NCBI GenBank assembly: GCA_947259375.1 | Contig: CAMYLZ010000029.1 | Span: forward strand, 1-64,000 | Origin: an uncultured Parvularculaceae bacterium | GTDB taxonomy: Bacteria; Pseudomonadota; Alphaproteobacteria; Caulobacterales; Parvularculaceae | DNA: 64,000 bases | Reading direction: 5' to 3' | Shown: one piece after another, positions 58,285 through 64,000 of the stretch | Position numbering within the stretch: position 1 is the stretch's first letter | Layout of the letters: the number at the start of each line of letters is the position of its first letter | Made by a program: the position numbers and the translations under genes | Notes under the pieces: generated by a model | Told to the model about the DNA's origin: nothing | What the model saw: only the letters and a program-made list of their open reading frames with translations | Databases searched by the model: none

Positions 58285-58449
58285 ATGACAGCGCTGATCG
58301 TTGCTTTCAAAGCGGTTATTTTGATAGCGCTTTCAATTGGGGCGTTTGCAGCTTTAGCCGTGCTCGTTGGGTTTGATCCGGCGATCGGGGGCGAAGTGTC
58401 CGGCTGCAAAGTCGAGCCGTCACCGATCTGTCTCGTTACTATATTCTGA
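58285..58449 (+). CDS. 54-residue membrane protein downstream of pspC
   Basis: The ATG at 58285 follows GGGAGGG. The peptide has one long membrane segment (ALIVAFKAVILIALSIGAFAALAVLV), then VGFDPAIGGEVSGCKVEPSPICLVTIF with two Cys that could form a disulfide on the far side. I do not recognise the family. It may extend the psp operon or be controlled by the TTGCGCAA pair just upstream. Confidence 0.6.
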   Translation: MTALIVAFKAVILIALSIGAFAALAVLVGFDPAIGGEVSGCKVEPSPICLVTIF

Positions 58450-58539
58450 GGCGCCAAATGCGCTTGCCCGCGGGCGCTTCGCTTATTACATTAATGCGAA
58501 TTCAAGAGCTATGATTTGGCTCAAGCGAGGACGCACTGA

Positions 58540-59658
58540 ATGACGGAATCGAAGCGCGGCGGGAGCGCTGGGGGAGCATTTTCCGAAGACAATTTCGAGA
58601 AAAGAGGGTCGAATTCTGGCCTTCCTAATGCCCATTATCGGGAGAGGAAGGGCAAAAGACAACTTGGTGCGCCGCGGTTCGCCGCGCTTGATCTTGGCAC
58701 GAATAATTGCCGGCTTTTGATAGCGGCGCCGCGGGGGCGCGATTTACGAATTGTTGATGCGTTTTCGCGGATTGTACGGCTCGGCGAGGGCGTATCGCGC
58801 ACGGGGCTGCTTTCTGATGTTGCGATGGAGCGAGCGATCAGCGCTTTGAAAGCCTGTCGTGTAAAAATTGATCGGCGTGCGGTCACGCATATGCGCTGTA
58901 TTGCGACGCAAGCGTGTCGTGGAGCGTCAAACGGAGCGGCTTTCCTGGAGTGCGTGCAAGCGGAAACCGGCCTTGAGTTTGAAATTATTTCGACAGAGGA
59001 AGAGGCAAGGCTAGCGGTCGCTGGTTGCTCGGAGCTGATCGATAATGAGGCGTCTGCGGGGCTGATATTCGATATTGGCGGCGGGTCTACCGAACTCTCG
59101 TGGGTACAACGCCATGCGAAGAATGCGGTTGTCGAAGCGGTAGCATGGACTTCGTTGCCATTTGGCGTTGTTAGTCTTTCGGAAAAATGGGATGGCCGTT
59201 CACTAGGTGGCGCGACTTACAAAGCAATTGTTGAAGAAGTCCGGGGAGAGATATCGAAAATCGGTGATCCGGCGGGAATTAAGAGCTTCTTTCGCGATGG
59301 GCGCGCGCATTTGCTCGGCACGTCGGGAACTGTAACGTCGATCGCCGGGGTGCATCTGGGGCTCAAGCGCTATCGTCGCGACAAAGTTGATGGATTGTGG
59401 CTCTCGTCCGATCAGACTCGTGACGTGAGTGAAAACCTCCGTAAAATGAGTTTCGCGGAGCGCGCCGAGGAGCCATGCATTGGCGAGGACCGTGCGGATC
59501 TTGTGGTCTGCGGATGCGCGATTCTGGAAGCGCTGCTGCTCGAATGGCCTACTGACCGGATACGGGTGGCCGATCGAGGGTTGCGCGAGGGGATTCTTGT
59601 CGATTTGTCGCGTGAGGCGCGCAAAGAGCGGCGACGAAGACAACCGCTGAAATCTTGA
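58540..59658 (+). CDS. Ppx/GppA family phosphatase
   Basis: This 372-residue ASKHA-fold protein hydrolyses polyphosphate or pppGpp in known family members. After a 46-residue low-complexity lead come the phosphate-1 motif FAALDLGTNNCRLLIA, the phosphate-2 motif LIFDIGGGSTELSWV and GTSGTVTSIAGVHLGL. It ends RVADRGLREGILVDL. The ending without a helical C-terminal HD domain fits the short Ppx/GppA form. The initiator tRNA gene lies 6 bases beyond its stop on the other strand. Confidence 0.92.
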   Translation: MTESKRGGSAGGAFSEDNFEKRGSNSGLPNAHYRERKGKRQLGAPRFAALDLGTNNCRLLIAAPRGRDLRIVDAFSRIVRLGEGVSRTGLLSDVAMERAISALKACRVKIDRRAVTHMRCIATQACRGASNGAAFLECVQAETGLEFEIISTEEEARLAVAGCSELIDNEASAGLIFDIGGGSTELSWVQRHAKNAVVEAVAWTSLPFGVVSLSEKWDGRSLGGATYKAIVEEVRGEISKIGDPAGIKSFFRDGRAHLLGTSGTVTSIAGVHLGLKRYRRDKVDGLWLSSDQTRDVSENLRKMSFAERAEEPCIGEDRADLVVCGCAILEALLLEWPTDRIRVADRGLREGILVDLSREARKERRRRQPLKS

Positions 59659-59664
59659 AATAGT

Positions 59665-59741
<77 letters not shown>

Positions 59742-59863
59742 CCAACTGTTCCCGGCCGAACTATGGAGCGCGATTGGTGCGTTCCGGCGGCGGGAAAGCG
59801 GGATATAACGAAGTGGCGAGGGCGCCGCAAGGGCCAATGCAATTTATTTTTTTCCGCGGTGAA

Positions 59864-61003
59864 TTATGGCGTTTCAGGTAGGTCTATCGCGGTCTCCGAC
59901 ACCAGCATATCCACTACTTCGATGAAGGCTTCGTTTTCGTCCGCACCTTGGTGTCGAGCTTTGGTGAAAGTATCGATCTGCCGGCAAGCGCTTGTGCCGC
60001 GCTTCAGAATGGTGCGAGCATGCTGGACTTCAGTCAAGCAGCCCAGAGCCGTTGCATCCTCTTTCACCAATTCGATGATTTCCTCAATCAGTGACCCGAA
60101 CGGAACGCACTCTCCGCGGCCAAGGTCAATCATGCTCTTTGAGCATCCATATCGCTCGGCGCGCCAGCGATTTTCCTCAAGCATAATGCGCGGATAGATA
60201 CGCCATCGCATATTTCGCTGCTTGATCCTTGCTAGCATTCTGAGGATGGACTGATAGAGCGCGGCGATACACAGTGCGTCCTCAAGCCGCGTGCAAACAT
60301 CCGTAATGCGCATTTCCAGAGTTGGAAAGCGCGCGCTAGGGCGCATATCCCACCAGAGTTTTGTTCCGTCTTCGATGACGCCAGCGGAGATCAGCCGCTC
60401 GATTACTCGTTCATATTCCGACCAGCTTTCGTATCGATCCGGGAGGCCGGTACGCGGCATGGAGTCGAATATCCCGAGCCGCGTGCACCGCATGGCCATA
60501 TCGTGCCCGCCCCAAAAGGGGGAAGAGGTTGAAAGGGCCAACAGGTGCGGCAGGAAATAACGCATCTGATTCATCAAATCGATGCGGTCGTCTTTATCTT
60601 CTATTCCAGCATGGACGTGCATGCCGCAAATCAGCATGCGTCGAATGACGCCCCCCATATCAGAGTCCAGAAGGTCGTAGCGGGGCGCAGGCGTGTGTTT
60701 CTGCTGTCCCCATTGAGCGAAAGGGTGAGTTGAGGCCGCCATTAGCCGCATGTCGTATTTTTCGGCGGTATTGATGATGACAGAGCGGAGCGCCGTTAGG
60801 TGCCGGCGCGCTTCAGCAATATCCGTACAAACTGGTGTGCCTATTTCAATTTGGCACTTCAGGAATTCAGGCGTGACCCTTTCCCCGAGTCGCTCCTTGC
60901 ATTCCTCCATGAAGTCCGGCGATGGATCCACGACAAGATTGCGCGTGTGCGGATCGACAAGAAGATACTCTTCTTCCACACCAAGCGTCAGTGTCGGCAG
61001 CAT
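59864..61003 (-). CDS. GCS2 family carboxylate-amine ligase (YbdK-like)
   Basis: This 379-residue protein starts at the ATG at 61003, with AAGGGG upstream. The LGVEEEYLLVDPHTRNLV opening, the GMHVHAGIEDKDDRI metal region, ALSTSSPFWGG and the MRITDVCTRLEDAL segment match the YbdK/GCS2 family, which has weak glutamate-cysteine ligase activity in E. coli. It lies in an operon behind the N-formylglutamate amidohydrolase gene (47-base gap). A role in making or breaking a gamma-glutamyl compound is possible but unproven. Confidence 0.9.
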   Translation of the reverse strand: MLPTLTLGVEEEYLLVDPHTRNLVVDPSPDFMEECKERLGERVTPEFLKCQIEIGTPVCTDIAEARRHLTALRSVIINTAEKYDMRLMAASTHPFAQWGQQKHTPAPRYDLLDSDMGGVIRRMLICGMHVHAGIEDKDDRIDLMNQMRYFLPHLLALSTSSPFWGGHDMAMRCTRLGIFDSMPRTGLPDRYESWSEYERVIERLISAGVIEDGTKLWWDMRPSARFPTLEMRITDVCTRLEDALCIAALYQSILRMLARIKQRNMRWRIYPRIMLEENRWRAERYGCSKSMIDLGRGECVPFGSLIEEIIELVKEDATALGCLTEVQHARTILKRGTSACRQIDTFTKARHQGADENEAFIEVVDMLVSETAIDLPETP

Positions 61004-61050
61004 GGTACGCCCCTTCCATTGGCCAGCGATTGCACCGGACTTAACACTGA

Positions 61051-61785
61051 TTATTGCACAAGTTCTCGTACGCCACCCGCGACAAGTTCTGCCATTTTTT
61101 CTATTTCTTCGTCGCAACTGAGATAATCTTGACGAAACTCCATAGTCAGATGACTGATATTGATTGGTCCAACATGGCGGTCGACGGAGTAATTGAATTC
61201 TCTCGCGTCATAAGGCTGATTATCGCCAATTGGCCAATCAGTTTCACGGCTGAGAAAGTCGATCGTTGCACGGGCGCTTCGCTCATCCTCCCGCCACAAG
61301 AGACCTACAGGCCAGGGGCGGTCTTCGGCGGCGCCCATTAGCCGATTGGTGAAGCTGTGAATGGAAATGACAAAAAGTTTTTCCGTGTTTTCCCGGGCCC
61401 TATTCAATTCCGCGGCAAGCTGGTCATGATAGGGCATGTGAAATTGCTCAATACGGGCCCGGCGTTGAGCGTCATTCAACATCTGATTTCCGGGAATCGG
61501 GATTTGATCGCTAGTTGCGGGGATGAGGTCGTTTGACGTCAAGGCGCGGTTAGGGTCTATGATCAATCTTGAAAAGGCGCACTGAAACAGTGCGCAACCC
61601 AGCCGTTTCGCAATCGCTTCGGCGATAGCACTCGCGCCAATGTCCCAGGCAATATGAGTTTCAAGGAGGTCCTCAGGCATTCCGAGGTCGTTTAAGTCGA
61701 CCGGAATGTGGTTTGAGGCATGGTCGCAAAACACGAAAAACGGCGCGGCGCCATAGGTCGTAAAATGCGAGACTGGGTTTTGCAT
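61051..61785 (-). CDS. N-formylglutamate amidohydrolase family protein
   Basis: This 244-residue protein shows the FGase family marks: FFVFCDHASNHIPVDL at the start, the middle SRLIIDPNR, the ISIHSFTNRLMG His motif and HLTMEFRQDYLS near the end. The family hydrolyses N-formyl- or related N-acyl-amino acids with a zinc-dependent mechanism. It is followed by the GCS2 ligase gene on the same strand, suggesting a shared pathway on glutamate derivatives. Confidence 0.88.
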   Translation of the reverse strand: MQNPVSHFTTYGAAPFFVFCDHASNHIPVDLNDLGMPEDLLETHIAWDIGASAIAEAIAKRLGCALFQCAFSRLIIDPNRALTSNDLIPATSDQIPIPGNQMLNDAQRRARIEQFHMPYHDQLAAELNRARENTEKLFVISIHSFTNRLMGAAEDRPWPVGLLWREDERSARATIDFLSRETDWPIGDNQPYDAREFNYSVDRHVGPINISHLTMEFRQDYLSCDEEIEKMAELVAGGVRELVQ

Positions 61786-61846
61786 GGTCCTATTCCACCG
61801 CGTGAATGCGCGATGCGCAAGAGGGCTTTAAATGCGACCCGCATGC

Positions 61847-61873
61847 GAACGGCGGCCATGAGGGCCGCCGTTC
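61847..61873 (-). terminator. Hairpin after the TonB-dependent receptor gene
   Basis: GAACGGCGGCC and GGCCGCCGTTC form a perfect 11-bp stem with a 5-base loop, 24 bases after the receptor stop. There is no T-run, so termination is likely but not certain. Confidence 0.55.
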
Positions 61874-61897
61874 ATCAGCCTGTCAATTCCGACAGGG

Positions 61898-64000
61898 TCA
61901 GAAACTCTTGCGCAACGTGACGCCGAATGTCCGTGGCTGATTGGTGCGGAATCCGAGTCGCGCCCGTCCGCCACGTTCGCGGTCGAAGGAAAGGAGCGCG
62001 TTTTCATCGAAAAGGTTATTAGCATAGATGAAAATTGACAGGGACTCCCAATCAATACCCGCTTGCAGATTGACGAGCTGATAAGAGTTTAGCTCGAGAT
62101 CGAGGCTGACAACGTCGGTGCCTGGCGCGCCGCCAAAGGCGAGGCCGGAAACGAAATCCCCGGCGTCCGGCTCCTGATCGGATGGTTGCGTGAACCTGGA
62201 GCCGACATGTTGAGCCGAGAGAGCGATGAACCCTTCCGCATCACCGTTCAGATTGAGCGGGAAAGTATAAGAGGCGGTGGCTGCAATCTGGAACTCCGGC
62301 ACCGAGGCGAGCCGGTTTCCATCGCGAATCCCGGCAAGGACATTGCCGTTTCCATCAACGACGTCAGTGTCGAATTGGGACTCCACCCAGCTACCCGCCA
62401 GCGACAGGTCGAGCCCGGGTGCAAGCTCGGCGGACATTTCCGCTTCGACGCCTAGTGTGTGAGCTTCAGGCACATTGAAAACGATGCGCGAGGAACATGA
62501 ACCGGCGTCCAACGTGACCTGCAACCCATTGATGTCAGTGTAAAAGGCGGCGGCATTGAAGCTGATGGGGCCGGTATTAAGCTTGGCGCCGACCTCGTAA
62601 TTCCAAAGGGTCTCGTCGCCAAAGTCCTGAAAGTCGCCGAATATTGCTTCATCTTCCGGCGTGCAGAGCGGGACATTGAGTGGGTCGTTGACTCCTCCAA
62701 GCCTAAATCCTTTCGAGGCTTGGGCGTTCAATGTCAGCGAATCCGAAGCGTCGTAGCTGAGCAGGAATCGCGGTGCAAACCCGTCTGACGACGTCGTGTC
62801 CGTCTGATCGGCAAGACTTGAAAACAGACCGCCCTGCAAAATCGAACGAACTTCATCATAGTCATAGTACCGTACGCCGCCAGTTGCATGTAGCCGGTCG
62901 GTCACATCAAATGTAGCTTCGCCAAAAAATGCGAGCTGTTCGAGGTCATATGGCAAATCCGACGTGAAAGGCTGGTCCGGCAAATTAAAGCCGTTATCCA
63001 CGGCCGCCGCGGTGCCAGCGCCAAGCACCATATCTGTGAACGCGTCATAACCGGGTGTTGGCAAGCGCTGTCGATAAAACCGCTCAGTGTCGGAATAAAA
63101 AATACCGACCACCCAATCGAGCCGGTTGTCGCCGACAGAGGCAAGGCGCGCTTCTTGCGTGAATTGCTGGACTTCGGTTGTGTCGCGAAGGTTGGACGGG
63201 ATTAGCACCGCTGCATCTGGGTAGCCAAGATCTACGGAAACCGAGCCGGTCAGGGCGCTGGCGTCACGGCTGACAAGCAACTCGCGATCCGTGTAGCTTG
63301 TTATTGCAGTGAAGGCGACAGAGCCGAGAGTCCATTCAAGGGTCGCGTCTGCAATCAGGATTTCATCTTCAAATGCTTCGTCCCGAAGCAGATATTGCTG
63401 ACGTTCGCCGAGTTGAATTGGAGGCCGGGAGGAGGTGAAAGGGTTTGCGTACAGATTGAATACTTCCTGACGATTGAAGCCATCCGTTGAAATGTCCTGG
63501 TAAATCACGCGAGGTGTAATTACGAGGTTGGAAGATGGTTCCCAGCGCAATGCCGCCCGCCCACCGAAACGGTGTCCGCCATTTACGTCATTATCTTCTC
63601 CGGATTGACCTTCGCGGAAAGCGTCGATAAAGCCGCCATATTCCGTATAGCCCCCAACAATGCGTAGAGCCGCTGTGTCGCCGAGCGGGAAATTCATCAT
63701 GCCTTTCCCGTGCCCCCCGGTTCCACCACCTTCAATCACATTTACATTGCCCTCGATTTGGCCTTCAAATTCGCCAATCTTGGGTTGATTTGTAATATAG
63801 CGAATGGTGCCGCCAATAGAGCCGGAACCGAACAACGTGCCCTGGGGGCCACGCAGAGTTTCGACGCGATTGAGGTCATAAAGGTCGAGATCGGGTGTAA
63901 AAAGAGATAGGGAAATGACGGATTCATCAAGATAGACTCCGACCTGTTCCTTGACGCCAGGCTGGTCTCGTACAATCTGTCCCGCCGAAACGCCGCGTAT
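61898..64000 (-). CDS. TonB-dependent outer-membrane receptor (5' end outside window)
   Basis: The reading frame runs without a stop to the window edge, so the visible part is about 700 residues and lacks the signal peptide and the start of the plug. The visible plug part has IRGVSAGQIVRDQPGVKEQ and VYLDESVISL, then LNRVETLRGPQGTLFGSG, the classic plug box. A long beta-barrel follows, ending in a Phe (LRKSF). Such receptors take up iron complexes, cobalamin, sugars or other substrates; the ligand cannot be told from this sequence. It is on the same strand as the amidohydrolase/ligase pair but 112 bases upstream. Confidence 0.93.
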   Translation of the reverse strand: MRGVSAGQIVRDQPGVKEQVGVYLDESVISLSLFTPDLDLYDLNRVETLRGPQGTLFGSGSIGGTIRYITNQPKIGEFEGQIEGNVNVIEGGGTGGHGKGMMNFPLGDTAALRIVGGYTEYGGFIDAFREGQSGEDNDVNGGHRFGGRAALRWEPSSNLVITPRVIYQDISTDGFNRQEVFNLYANPFTSSRPPIQLGERQQYLLRDEAFEDEILIADATLEWTLGSVAFTAITSYTDRELLVSRDASALTGSVSVDLGYPDAAVLIPSNLRDTTEVQQFTQEARLASVGDNRLDWVVGIFYSDTERFYRQRLPTPGYDAFTDMVLGAGTAAAVDNGFNLPDQPFTSDLPYDLEQLAFFGEATFDVTDRLHATGGVRYYDYDEVRSILQGGLFSSLADQTDTTSSDGFAPRFLLSYDASDSLTLNAQASKGFRLGGVNDPLNVPLCTPEDEAIFGDFQDFGDETLWNYEVGAKLNTGPISFNAAAFYTDINGLQVTLDAGSCSSRIVFNVPEAHTLGVEAEMSAELAPGLDLSLAGSWVESQFDTDVVDGNGNVLAGIRDGNRLASVPEFQIAATASYTFPLNLNGDAEGFIALSAQHVGSRFTQPSDQEPDAGDFVSGLAFGGAPGTDVVSLDLELNSYQLVNLQAGIDWESLSIFIYANNLFDENALLSFDRERGGRARLGFRTNQPRTFGVTLRKSF

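Overview
The window is a chromosomal stretch of a GC-rich alphaproteobacterium. The evidence is the eno / septum-initiator / pdhA neighbourhood, a phasin, clpS-clpA, DUF482 and DUF2007 genes, a LytS/LytT pair, a soluble NAD-dependent formate dehydrogenase, and an exosortase A locus whose exosortase is fused to EpsI. Family level cannot be fixed by eye; a Parvularculales- or Hyphomonadaceae-like lineage is a guess. I see no phage, insertion sequence, CRISPR array or rRNA. From about 58.2 kb onward the coding sequence looks more AT-rich than the rest.

Layout: 0-4.2 kb holds enolase, a secreted matrixin-like protease, an FtsB/DivIC-like protein and an orphan pdhA without pdhB. At 4.3-10.5 kb lies a small exopolysaccharide/exosortase locus with two convergent pairs: glycosyltransferase + FemAB/CelD-like acyltransferase on the plus strand, XrtA-EpsI fusion + asparagine-synthase-like amidotransferase on the minus strand. 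At 10.6-16.5 kb are acetyl-CoA synthetase, an M61-like peptidase, a PBP5-type carboxypeptidase with a SPOR domain, and a phasin with PhaR-like operators. At 16.7-25.4 kb are clpSA, an unusual long Flp-type pilin with a Gly/Ser, Pro, Asn and Lys/Cys tail, and a run of small metabolic and envelope genes.

The 25.4-43.1 kb region reads as one-carbon metabolism. Threonine is turned into glycine (kbl-tdh), 10-formyl-THF is hydrolysed to formate (purU), formaldehyde is oxidised through glutathione to formate (frmA-fghA), and formate is oxidised to CO2 with NAD+ (fdsGBA-fdhD). The genes that build the molybdopterin cofactor for the dehydrogenase follow directly (moaADEBC, moeA, mobA). A LytTR two-component system, PutA, a thiolase/multifunctional beta-oxidation pair, ndk, a fatty acid hydroxylase and an EF-hand protein follow.

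At 55.4-58.5 kb there is a phage-shock (Psp) locus. A PspF-type activator is transcribed away from a small membrane protein, pspA, pspB, pspC with a natural poly-His stretch, and another small membrane protein. The activator lacks the GAFTGA sigma54-contact loop although a well-spaced -24/-12 promoter faces it. The window ends with a Ppx/GppA phosphatase, an initiator tRNA with a non-standard anticodon-stem pair, a GCS2-type ligase, an N-formylglutamate amidohydrolase and a TonB-dependent receptor cut by the window edge.

The strongest candidates for something undescribed are the extended Flp-type pilin and the GAFTGA-less Psp regulator with its accessory small membrane proteins.
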